Positions 25,893 through 34,951 of a DNA stretch of 64,000 bases are shown piece after piece. Both the position numbers and the translations under genes were made by a program. Position 1 is the stretch's first letter. Each line of letters opens with the position of its first letter. This DNA is from an uncultured Clostridia bacterium (lineage in GTDB: Bacteria > Bacillota > Clostridia > Oscillospirales > Ruminococcaceae). Where the stretch lies: assembly GCA_947629905.1 (NCBI GenBank), contig CANRFM010000011.1, forward strand, positions 1 to 64,000, written 5' to 3'. Under the pieces are notes generated by a model, which did not search any database, was not told the DNA's origin, and saw only the letters and a list, made by a program, of their open reading frames with translations.

Positions 25893-27992
25893 TCAGCCGT
25901 TGATAATACGGGCAATTTTTGAAAGTTTGGAATCCAGCTGAGAAATATCTTCCACAGAAGAAAAATCGGTTCTTGTAGAAATATTCCGCAAAAATTTCTC
26001 ATCCGCAGAGCCAAAGCCAAGTCCGATCACCTCAAATTGCTGCTTCACGAAATTCTTCTTCAAACTCCGTGCCTTGAGACAGCATCTTCCACTCCACAAG
26101 CCATCTGTCATTACCACTGCATACACAAAGGGATCCTTCCTGAATTTCAGCATCAGGTCGTACATGGTCGACAAGGGTTCTGCACCGTTGCAGCCGCCCG
26201 CCAGTCCGGCATCGAGCATATTGATCGCCGCTTCGATTTTTCTGAGATCAGAGGTCGCCTCTGTCACGACCACTACCTCGTCCGCAAAAGCAATTACACC
26301 AATTTTAATCTTTTTCGTGTCAAATTGATGTGCAAAGTTCAGCATGGATTTTTTTGCCAATTTCATTGGTCTGCCCGACATACTGTAAGATACATCCAGC
26401 GCCATATAAATGACACCCTTCTTGGGAACTGTCTTGGTCGTTGACTGGAAATACTCCTCAGGGTTCAGCATGACCCAGCTCATATCCGCCGGAACAGGTT
26501 CTTCCCGGCAGCGAAGCTGCTTGCCGGTTTCCGTTTGCACTGCCTCAATGGCGATCGTACCATTCTGCGTATAGTAGTAACGGATGTCCATATAAGTCAC
26601 GCCGCCGTCTACATAGGCGATCTTGTCGAACACATATTTTTTGGCGATCGTGCAGTCCAGCGGGCACTCCATATCTCCCTGTAATAAATAGATCTCCATC
26701 TCATTATCCGCTTCCCGGCGGCTGACATTCAGCTCACGCCGTTTGGTCACAGATGCCTGAGAGAGAGGCGTATTCCGGGGGATCATCACATCGTTGACAA
26801 AGCGTTTTCCGTCCGCACTCACGGAGATCATTCCCATGGAATGGGCAATGACATCCTGTATCTCCTTTGCGCCGGGCAGTGAGATCTCAGAAGATCCCTT
26901 TCTGCCGAACAGGGTAAGTGTACCCTGTTTCTGCCGTTTCAGGATCTCCGCATGGATCGCAGCACCGATTGCTACAGCCTCATCCGGATGCACGCCGTTC
27001 AGCGGCGGTCTGCCTGTCATTTCCTGTATGTATTCTGAAACCATCCGCATTTTCGTAGAACCGCCCACTAAAATGACACCATCGATGTCCTGCCATGTCA
27101 TGCCAATGTCTTCCAGCAGATACTGAATGGTATCCTTGGTAATGTTCAGCAGGTCTGCTGTACATATCTTGAACAGCTCATTCGTCAGCCGGTATTTGCC
27201 CGTCTGTCCCTCATATTCCATTGTAATGTCTGCATAAGGCGCAGTAGAAAGCGCCCGCTTTGCCTTTTCTGCCTTTACCATGCAGGCGTTGAAAGATTCC
27301 GGATCTTCCAGAAAGGATTCTCCGAATTCCTCTTCAAACTGTTCAGCGACCCAGTTTGTGACAGCTTCATCCCAGTTTTTTCCGCCCAGAAAATGCTTCC
27401 CGGCAGTGCCCCGTACCCGGACTTCCGCATCCGTGATCTCAGCGATCGTCACATCAAATGTACCGCCCCCCAGATCATAGATCAGGATGTTACGCATATC
27501 GCTGCTGCCCCGCAGCCCATAGGCGATCGCCGCAGCTGTCGGCTCATTGAGAATGCCCAGCACCTGTAACCCGGCACGCTTTCCGGCAAGAATGGTGCTG
27601 TTACGTTCCGGATCCTCAAAATATGCCGGCACTGTAATGACAGCATTGTCGATCTTCTGCCCCACGGAATGCTCCGCCTGCCGGATAAGCTCTTTCAGAA
27701 ATCCGGCTGACAGATCTGTGGCAGTATAGTCCTTTCCGCCAAGGCAGACCTTATAATCCGGATGTCCCATTTCCAGCTTATAAAACGAAGCAGTATCCGG
27801 ATTGCCGATCTCCTGCTCCGCTTTGGCAGCTTCACCGATCAGAACATTTCCCCTTGCATCAAACATAACCACAGAGGGTGTCGTGTGCGCCCCCATTTCA
27901 TTTGGAATGATCTTTGGCGAATTGGTTTCAGGATCGATGTATGCAACCACAGAATAAGTCGTGCCAAGGTCAATACCAACTGTCAATCCCAT
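25893..27992 (-). CDS. Hsp70 (DnaK-type) ATPase fused to C-terminal von Willebrand A domain
   Basis: VGIDLGTTYSVVAYI, YDLGGGTFDVTIAEI, LVGGSTKMRMV (Hsp70 NBD), then VIYMALDVSYSMSGRPM (MIDAS DxSxS) and AVVMTDG (vWA). Confidence 0.93.
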   Translation of the reverse strand: MGLTVGIDLGTTYSVVAYIDPETNSPKIIPNEMGAHTTPSVVMFDARGNVLIGEAAKAEQEIGNPDTASFYKLEMGHPDYKVCLGGKDYTATDLSAGFLKELIRQAEHSVGQKIDNAVITVPAYFEDPERNSTILAGKRAGLQVLGILNEPTAAAIAYGLRGSSDMRNILIYDLGGGTFDVTIAEITDAEVRVRGTAGKHFLGGKNWDEAVTNWVAEQFEEEFGESFLEDPESFNACMVKAEKAKRALSTAPYADITMEYEGQTGKYRLTNELFKICTADLLNITKDTIQYLLEDIGMTWQDIDGVILVGGSTKMRMVSEYIQEMTGRPPLNGVHPDEAVAIGAAIHAEILKRQKQGTLTLFGRKGSSEISLPGAKEIQDVIAHSMGMISVSADGKRFVNDVMIPRNTPLSQASVTKRRELNVSRREADNEMEIYLLQGDMECPLDCTIAKKYVFDKIAYVDGGVTYMDIRYYYTQNGTIAIEAVQTETGKQLRCREEPVPADMSWVMLNPEEYFQSTTKTVPKKGVIYMALDVSYSMSGRPMKLAKKSMLNFAHQFDTKKIKIGVIAFADEVVVVTEATSDLRKIEAAINMLDAGLAGGCNGAEPLSTMYDLMLKFRKDPFVYAVVMTDGLWSGRCCLKARSLKKNFVKQQFEVIGLGFGSADEKFLRNISTRTDFSSVEDISQLDSKLSKIARIING

Positions 27993-28162
27993 TGCAGCCC
28001 CTCCTTGTGAAAATCATACGTTTTCCGCAGAACATACAAAACCCCTGCTTTCCTGACCGGCACTGTTGATTACCGACAGGTCTGCCTGCGGATGCAGTTC
28101 CTGCACGTCTTGAAAGCAGGGGCTATTCTTCTTTTTGTGCAGCCTGATGTCAGACTGCGGAC

Positions 28163-29782
28163 TTATGCCTGACCGACGGCATCATTTTCAATATCTGCCT
28201 CGATCTCGCAGTGATGTGTCAGATCCACACCACGCACATGGATCATACCATCCAGAGAAATGCTCAGTGTCACCTCGATCGGAGAACCCTTCGGCAGTTC
28301 CGTATGGATCTTCAGCATCGCTGTACCGATTTTCAGATCTTCGTCAATATCATAAAATTCTTCATAGTTGTTGACCTGATAAATATTCAGGTCGATCAGC
28401 TTTGCGCCGTCATCGGAAGTCGGGAATACCTCAGTATGTGTTACCGGAAGCTCTGTATCCTTCTTAATGAGGTTATAGACCTTCGGTTCCCCGTTGTACC
28501 GTACTTCCAGTCCAAGGCTCTTGGTGGCAACCGTCTTGATCGAAATACTGCCGAGTGTGATGCCGGCTTCTGTGTTCTGAAGTGTCTCATATCTTCCGAA
28601 CAGCTCCACCACTTGCTTCTTCTGTTCCGCAGCTTCTTCCGGCGGCAGATCAGCATAGTGATCGTCCGCACTGCCATCCGTATCCGAATTGCCGTCCGTC
28701 CCCGTAATATCAATTATTCTGCTATAGGCATACATAGTAGCGCCCTTGGAAACTGCACTGTTCGGCTCGTTAATGAACAGCTCCATGCCGGGGAAAGCTT
28801 TCTCCAGCGCTGCCTTGACCTGCGGCATATAAGTAGAACCGCCCACCAGCAGCATTTTGTCGATCTGGATGCCACGTTCTGACACACGGTCGAGGACTTT
28901 CTGTGTCAGACTGATCGCCTTATCCATTAAATTGGCTGTACATTGCTCAAATTCCGTCCGGGTGATCTCAATGGCAGCCCGGTGCTGTCTGTCAATGGAT
29001 ACCGGCACAGAAGCTTTCTCCGCACCCGTCAGCATGATTTTTGCCTTTTCAGCATTGATGACAAGTTCCTGCTCGATGTCCGAATCATACTCTTCGTCCC
29101 AGCCGGTCTCTTCCTCGAACTTCATCTTTACCAGATCGATGAGGGCAGCATCCCAGTTTTTACCGCCAAGATCGTGGTCGCCCTCTGTTGTGATGACCTT
29201 GAAGCTGGTACCCTTGCATTCCATTGCTGTAACATCAAATGTACCGCCGCCAAGGTCGAATACGATAATATTCTCCTCATCCTGTGACTTGTTCACACCA
29301 TAATACAGCGCAGCAGCAGTAGGTTCTTCTACAATGCCCAGAACATCCAGACCAGCCTCGATACCAGCAGCCTGCGTTGCTTTCTTCTCCGGGTCGCCAA
29401 AATATGCCGGTACTGTGATAACCACTCTCTTCACAGTGGAATTGGTGTAGTTACCGGCATCGTTTGCCAGTTTTTTCAGAATTTCAGCAGACACAGCGAT
29501 CGGCGTAGTCGTCAGGGACAGATCCGGACCGTAGTTAAACGAAGCATCCTTGCCGATACGTGCCTTGACGAACTGGATCGTTCTGTCTGCGTAGATCTCA
29601 GCTGTGTTTTTTGCGGCTTCACCGACAACAGCATCCCCGTTGTCCTCCAGACGTACTACAGAGGGAGTCGTTGTTCCGCCCTCAATACTCGGACATACGA
29701 CAACCTGTCCATTCTCATCCAGATAGCTGATACAGGAATAGGTCGTTCCCAAGTCAATGCCAAATACATATTTTTCTTCCAT
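28163..29782 (-). CDS. Hsp70/DnaK-type chaperone
   Basis: MEEKYVFGIDLGTTYSCISYLDENG, VFDLGGGTFDVTAME, LLVGGSTYMPQV; short C-terminal substrate-binding region. Start set at MEEKYV. Confidence 0.93.
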   Translation of the reverse strand: MEEKYVFGIDLGTTYSCISYLDENGQVVVCPSIEGGTTTPSVVRLEDNGDAVVGEAAKNTAEIYADRTIQFVKARIGKDASFNYGPDLSLTTTPIAVSAEILKKLANDAGNYTNSTVKRVVITVPAYFGDPEKKATQAAGIEAGLDVLGIVEEPTAAALYYGVNKSQDEENIIVFDLGGGTFDVTAMECKGTSFKVITTEGDHDLGGKNWDAALIDLVKMKFEEETGWDEEYDSDIEQELVINAEKAKIMLTGAEKASVPVSIDRQHRAAIEITRTEFEQCTANLMDKAISLTQKVLDRVSERGIQIDKMLLVGGSTYMPQVKAALEKAFPGMELFINEPNSAVSKGATMYAYSRIIDITGTDGNSDTDGSADDHYADLPPEEAAEQKKQVVELFGRYETLQNTEAGITLGSISIKTVATKSLGLEVRYNGEPKVYNLIKKDTELPVTHTEVFPTSDDGAKLIDLNIYQVNNYEEFYDIDEDLKIGTAMLKIHTELPKGSPIEVTLSISLDGMIHVRGVDLTHHCEIEADIENDAVGQA

Positions 29783-29795
29783 TTTGGAATACCTC

Positions 29796-30635
29796 CTAAT
29801 TGAATTTATAGACTGCGACCCTTGCAGGCCGGATGATCTTGTTCTTATAGATATACCCACAGGAACGTGCTTCAGCGATATAGCCGTTCTTGGTACTGTC
29901 ATCCGTGGGGAACGTTTTGACGATCGTGTGACGCAGCGGATCCATAGCCCCGCCCGCTTCAGGACGGAATATCTCTACGCAGCAGTTGGTAAGCGAACCT
30001 TCCAGCATCTGGACATAATAAGAGGCTGTGCTTTGCAGTTCGAGAAGTGTTTTTTCTTCGATCATGTCCTGCAGCTTTTCCTCTTCCGCTGCATCGCCGG
30101 AAGTCTCCTCCGACTGTGCTTCCTGTTTCTGCCGAAGTTTTTCCAGATCTTTCGTGAAGCTGTCAAGATCCCGCAGCATGGAAACATGGATGCTGACAAG
30201 CATGGACACAAACGGTTCAGAAATGGAGCTGTACAGATCTTTCCTGTACTTCTCCAGCTCACTGTTCATGCTTTTCTCGATCTCCTCATGTGCTGCAACG
30301 GCACGGTTCGTCTGCTCGATCCGCCGTGTAAGCTGTGCTGTCACTTCGGAAAGCTTCTGTAACTCTGCCATGACCGCTTCATTCTGCTTTTCAAGCTTCT
30401 GGATCTGCTGCTGCAGTGCACTATCCTCCGGTGCAGGCATCGGCGGCGTTTGTTCAGAAGTGGGCTGCGGCTGTTCGACAGGCGGCTGCGTTTCTTCAAC
30501 AGGCTCTAACGGCTCTGCTAAAACTTCCTGCTCCGGAGACGGCTCTGCTGTGTCTGCGGCATCTGACTGTGCATCCGGCAGCGGAACGATCTCTTCGTCC
30601 TCGTCGCAAAAGATCAGGGGGTCTTTTTCTTCCAT
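29796..30635 (-). CDS. GrpE-like nucleotide exchange factor
   Basis: Acidic/Pro-rich N-terminus, long coiled coil, C-terminal GrpE-like AEARSCGYIYKNKIIRPARVAVYK; adjacent to Hsp70. Confidence 0.75.
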   Translation of the reverse strand: MEEKDPLIFCDEDEEIVPLPDAQSDAADTAEPSPEQEVLAEPLEPVEETQPPVEQPQPTSEQTPPMPAPEDSALQQQIQKLEKQNEAVMAELQKLSEVTAQLTRRIEQTNRAVAAHEEIEKSMNSELEKYRKDLYSSISEPFVSMLVSIHVSMLRDLDSFTKDLEKLRQKQEAQSEETSGDAAEEEKLQDMIEEKTLLELQSTASYYVQMLEGSLTNCCVEIFRPEAGGAMDPLRHTIVKTFPTDDSTKNGYIAEARSCGYIYKNKIIRPARVAVYKFN

Positions 30636-30692
30636 GTGTTAAACCTCTCTTTCTATGTCACATTATGCAAAAAGGCAATGCGCCTTGTTCTG

Positions 30693-32555
30693 TCAAGTAT
30701 GCTGCGCAGCTTCCTCAGCATTGCTGGTTTCGATTTCCTGATAGAAAGAGAGATCCTTACGCCCCACTTCCTTTTTCTTGTCATCAATATCCTTGATATT
30801 ATATTCTGTGAACACCTTGTCAAATTTTCTGTCTGCACGGGAGAAAAGCCAGCACACAGCCGCAGATACATTTTCCGGCTGGAATCTGACACCGTGTTTG
30901 CTGCTGCTTGGCACATATCCCATGGAAGAACACGAGAAGTAGTGGACAGTCGTAAAGGCATTGTCGATCGTCATCATAGCATTGCTCTTCCCGTTGAATG
31001 CCATAAATGCCCGGCACAGATAGTCCAGTGTTGTAAACTCATCCGTGAACTGATCCGGGTGCGCCTTCATCAGCTTTTCCACAGCCGGCATACCGATCCG
31101 GTTTTTCAGGGCAGGTGTATCCACCTTGTTGATGCAGACCGCAATTGGTATCGTGAACTTGTTCCCACGTTTGTGCACACCGGGCACTTTTTTCAAGGCA
31201 TCGATCAGCCGGTCAGCAAGCGTTTCCATGTCCATCATGCCAATGCGCATTTCACCTGTTTCATCATTTCCGGCGACAGCCTGCAGGGAGTAAGGATCCA
31301 ACAGGAACACAAGCCCTTCCACATAGGCAAAGTGATCCATCCGATCCTGTGCATTGTCATTCTCAAACACCTCACCCGGCATATCATAGATCTGAATGAT
31401 ACGGGGGTCTGGGAAATTCTGGTGAAGCAAGCTGAATTCAAACACCGTCACATCATACCCTCTTACCGGGTCGGGACGTGTTTCCGGAACGGTACGTACA
31501 CCACGGTAGTATTTTTCTATGTCACTGAATTCCAGCTGTGTTTCCCTTGAGGTGAATTCCGTCTTGATCTTATGTGAGACAGCCATTTCGTTGATAAAAT
31601 TGAACAGGAATGCCGTCTTGAACGTTGTCTTACCGGCATTGACACCGCCAAGCAGTGCCACACCAAGCGGACGTGACTGCCCGGAGATCGCACTTCCGCA
31701 CTTGGGACAGAGGGTCTGGAGCGCTGCCCTTTCGATATCGGAGGGTTTGCATTTGCCATGCACCAGACAGGGCAACAATTCGCCGCAAGTACATTTCCGG
31801 TGGAAGATACCCCATCTGCCGGGGCGGAGTTTTTTGTGCTGTGTATGGCATTTCGGGCAGCAATACACAGGCATCCGGATAACTTCCTGACATTTCCGGT
31901 TGGCACAGCGGGATTCGATCTTATGTGTGCGGTAATAGATCCCGTCTGCCGTCACAACAACGACCCAGAAGATGCAGTAGAACAACAAACTGATCAGGCT
32001 GACAGCAAGGCTGACCACTGCTACAACAACACCGAACGCCGCACCGAATACGCCCATGAGAATGGTTGCTATTATATTGCGGATAGTAATGGCAAATTTC
32101 TTCAGACCACTGTTGAGGGCATTATTCTGCCACATTCCTGAAATATGTTTCCAGACATTCCTGAAAAGATAGCCGATCAGATAAACCGTGCTCACCAACA
32201 ACGGTCCGAACAGAAAGTTACTGTATGAAACAGGCACAACATCTTCGTAAAACTCGCCTGACTTTACGCCGTTTGTGTATGTCTGGACTTTCCAGCTCTT
32301 TCTCTTATCAATGATCGCAAACACAGCCAGAAAAAAGGACTTCATCGCACAATACAGCCCGATCACCGTTCCTGTAACTACCATTACAGTGATCACTACA
32401 GCAGCAATAGCAGCTGCAATAGAAGCAGCAATCCCAACAGCATAAACGGCAACAGTGATCAATATGTTAAGTAAGAAATAGAGCACTATGGCGATCGTCA
32501 TACAGCCACAGCCTTCTCCATCCAGCAAGATCAGCAGACTGCTCATTGTCAACAT
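30693..32555 (-). CDS. Membrane-anchored zinc-ribbon GTPase
   Basis: N-terminal TM helices; zinc ribbons CCPKCH, CTCGELLPC, CPKCGSAISG; P-loop GGVNAGKTT, YDMPGE (G3), CINKVD (G4). Start 32555 has RBS GGAGGGG. Confidence 0.75.
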   Translation of the reverse strand: MLTMSSLLILLDGEGCGCMTIAIVLYFLLNILITVAVYAVGIAASIAAAIAAVVITVMVVTGTVIGLYCAMKSFFLAVFAIIDKRKSWKVQTYTNGVKSGEFYEDVVPVSYSNFLFGPLLVSTVYLIGYLFRNVWKHISGMWQNNALNSGLKKFAITIRNIIATILMGVFGAAFGVVVAVVSLAVSLISLLFYCIFWVVVVTADGIYYRTHKIESRCANRKCQEVIRMPVYCCPKCHTQHKKLRPGRWGIFHRKCTCGELLPCLVHGKCKPSDIERAALQTLCPKCGSAISGQSRPLGVALLGGVNAGKTTFKTAFLFNFINEMAVSHKIKTEFTSRETQLEFSDIEKYYRGVRTVPETRPDPVRGYDVTVFEFSLLHQNFPDPRIIQIYDMPGEVFENDNAQDRMDHFAYVEGLVFLLDPYSLQAVAGNDETGEMRIGMMDMETLADRLIDALKKVPGVHKRGNKFTIPIAVCINKVDTPALKNRIGMPAVEKLMKAHPDQFTDEFTTLDYLCRAFMAFNGKSNAMMTIDNAFTTVHYFSCSSMGYVPSSSKHGVRFQPENVSAAVCWLFSRADRKFDKVFTEYNIKDIDDKKKEVGRKDLSFYQEIETSNAEEAAQHT

Positions 32556-32621
32556 TCTTTTCCCCTCCAAAAATAGTAGACCGCAGTCAGCTCCATTATA
32601 ATCCAGCAGCTCTGCTGTTTT

Positions 32622-32651
32622 ATTATAGCATATTTGCAGCATAAAAATCAA
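32622..32651 (-). promoter_or_regulatory. Sigma-A-like promoter for the GTPase/Hsp70/GAP1 gene run
   Basis: On minus strand TTGATT, 18-bp spacer, TATAAT. Confidence 0.6.
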
Positions 32652-32801
32652 CTTATTTTGTTAAATAATGCTACAAAACTATCAAATTCGGCAAAAAACA
32701 CAATATTTTTCCATCCATTTTGTTGAAACATAACAAAGTGAAGCAATTTCCATTCCGGAAAGGACATTCTTTCCCCGTCTTGAAATTTTTTTGCAAAAGG
32801 C

Positions 32802-32830
32802 TTGACAAACGGAAAACATTGTGGTATAAT
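32802..32830 (+). promoter_or_regulatory. Sigma-A promoter for metY-like gene
   Basis: TTGACA (32802-32807), 17 bp, TATAAT (32825-32830). Confidence 0.85.
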
Positions 32831-32887
32831 AAAAACATACAAAACAGGTAGGAATACTTACCGGTAATATTTAAGGAGGAATTTATC

Positions 32888-34171
32888 ATGGAAAGAAAGT
32901 TACATTTTGAGACTTTACAGCTGCACGTAGGACAGGAACAGGCAGACCCGGTTACAGATGCAAGAGCCGTGCCGATCTACGCTTCGACTTCCTATGTGTT
33001 CCACAATTCTCAGCACGCTGCTGACCGCTTTTCGCTGCGGGATGCCGGCAATATCTATGGCAGACTGACCAACCCGACAGAAGACATCTTTGAACAGCGC
33101 ATCGCAGCACTGGAGGGCGGTTCCGGGGCGCTTGCCGTTGCCTCCGGCGCAGCAGCCATTACCTACACATTTCAGGCACTGGCGCAGGCAGGAGAGAACA
33201 TTGTTGCTGCCAAGACGATTTACGGCGGTACATATAACCTGCTGGCACATACGCTCCCGCAGTATGGTATCACAGCCAATTTTGCAGAACCGGATGCTGC
33301 CTCTCTCGCAGCTGCCATCGATGACAAGACCAAGGCGATCTTCGTGGAAACACTCGGCAACCCCAATTCCAATGCCATCGACATCGAAGCCGTTGCGGCA
33401 GTCGCACATCAGCATGGCATCCCGCTTGTCGTGGATTCGACCTTTGCTACACCCTATCTGGTGCGCCCGATCGAGTACGGTGCAGACATCGTGGTGCATT
33501 CTGCCACGAAATTTATCGGCGGACACGGGACAGCCATCGGCGGTGTGATCGTGGACAGCGGCAAATTCGACTGGAAGCAGTCCGGCAGATACCCGTGGAT
33601 CTCCGAGCCGAACCCGTCCTACCACGGCATCAGCTTTGCGGATGCGGTAGGTCCTGTGGCATTTGTGACCTATATCCGGGCAATTCTGCTGCGTGATACA
33701 GGGGCAACGCTTTCGCCGTTCCATGCTTTCCTGTTCCTGCAAGGGCTGGAAACGCTCTCCCTGCGTGTAGAACGCCATGTGGAGAATGCCCTCAAGATCG
33801 TGCAGTACCTGAATGCCCACCCGCAGGTAGAAGCTGTGCATCATCCCTCCCTGCCGAGCGAGCCGACCCATGAGATCTACAAGAAGTATTTCCCGAACGG
33901 CGGCGGTTCGATCTTTACGTTCGAGGTGAAGGGAACGAGAGAGGATGCAATGAAATTCATCGACAATCTGGCGATTTTCTCCCTGCTTGCCAATGTTGCC
34001 GACGTGAAATCGCTTGTCATTCATCCGGCATCGACCACGCACTCCCAGCTCAACGATGAGGAACTTGCCGAGCAGGGCATCAAGCCGAACACCATCCGCC
34101 TGTCGATCGGCACGGAACACGTGGACGACCTGATCGCAGCCCTTGAGGATGCGTTCCAAGCCATTCGCTAA
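32888..34171 (+). CDS. metY: O-acetylhomoserine sulfhydrylase / aminocarboxypropyltransferase
   Basis: FETLQLHVGQEQADPVTDARAVPIYASTSYVF, YGRLTNPTEDIFEQRIAALEGG, HSATKFIGGHGTAIGG (PLP lysine). Confidence 0.93.
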   Translation: MERKLHFETLQLHVGQEQADPVTDARAVPIYASTSYVFHNSQHAADRFSLRDAGNIYGRLTNPTEDIFEQRIAALEGGSGALAVASGAAAITYTFQALAQAGENIVAAKTIYGGTYNLLAHTLPQYGITANFAEPDAASLAAAIDDKTKAIFVETLGNPNSNAIDIEAVAAVAHQHGIPLVVDSTFATPYLVRPIEYGADIVVHSATKFIGGHGTAIGGVIVDSGKFDWKQSGRYPWISEPNPSYHGISFADAVGPVAFVTYIRAILLRDTGATLSPFHAFLFLQGLETLSLRVERHVENALKIVQYLNAHPQVEAVHHPSLPSEPTHEIYKKYFPNGGGSIFTFEVKGTREDAMKFIDNLAIFSLLANVADVKSLVIHPASTTHSQLNDEELAEQGIKPNTIRLSIGTEHVDDLIAALEDAFQAIR

Positions 34172-34183
34172 TGACAGAAAGAA

Positions 34184-34210
34184 CCCCTCCGGTTTTCCGG
34201 AGGGGCTTTG
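34184..34210. terminator. Terminator downstream of metY
   Basis: CCCCTCC-ggttttcc-GGAGGGG then CTTTG. Confidence 0.7.
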
Positions 34211-34212
34211 TT

Positions 34213-34896
34213 CTAAAATGGTGTCATGTCATATTTCTCCCGCAGCTTGCCGAGGGCTTTCTTCTCCAGCCGTGAAACGTAAGAGCGGGAAATATTCAGC
34301 TTTTTGGCGACTTCTTTCTGTGTCAGGGGCATATGTCCGTACAGCCCATAGCGGAGCGTGACAATTTCCAGTTCCCGTTCATCCAGACATTCCGTCAGAA
34401 ATTGCCGGAGCTGTTTGGCATGGATCGACAGATCGACCTGTTCTTCCAGATTTGTGCCGTCCTCCAGCGTATCCATCAGTGTGAGAGCATTCCCGTCCTT
34501 GTCGGTCATCGTGGGTTCGTTCATGGAAATATCGCCCATATGCTTTTTCTCCGCCCGGAAGTGCATCAGAATTTCATTTTCCACGCACCTTGCCGCATAG
34601 GTAGAGAATCTTGCCCCTTTCCGGAAATCAAACGTATCCACCGCTTTCATCAACCCGAAAGTACCAATGGAGACGAGTTCCTCCGGGTCTTCCGGAGAGC
34701 TGCGGTATTTTTTGACGATGTGTACCACAAGGCGGAGATTGTGTTCGATAAGCTTGTGCCTTGCCTGCACATTCCCCTGTTCCATCGCCGCAAAGTATGT
34801 AAGCTCTTCCTCCTGCGTGAGCGGTTTCGGAAAGAGAAACGGCGTATCCGCATGGAGTATCCACAAGATCACCTGACTGAGCAATTCTAAAAGCAT
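34213..34896 (-). CDS. sigK: RNA polymerase sporulation sigma factor SigK (with pro-sequence)
   Basis: KPLTQEEELTYFAAMEQGNVQARHKLIEHNLRLVVHIVKKY...YAARCVENEILMHFR...LTQKEVAKKLNISRSYVSRLEKKAL; hydrophobic N-terminal pro-region. Confidence 0.88.
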   Translation of the reverse strand: MLLELLSQVILWILHADTPFLFPKPLTQEEELTYFAAMEQGNVQARHKLIEHNLRLVVHIVKKYRSSPEDPEELVSIGTFGLMKAVDTFDFRKGARFSTYAARCVENEILMHFRAEKKHMGDISMNEPTMTDKDGNALTLMDTLEDGTNLEEQVDLSIHAKQLRQFLTECLDERELEIVTLRYGLYGHMPLTQKEVAKKLNISRSYVSRLEKKALGKLREKYDMTPF

Positions 34897-34951
34897 AGGC
34901 AGCACCCCTTTCGGAACTACTCTATGCCGGAGGGCTTTTCCGCTATGCCAG

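Noticed and set aside
34213-34896. skin-type element interrupting sigK
   Set aside because: The sigK reading frame is continuous from pro-sequence to C-terminal HTH.
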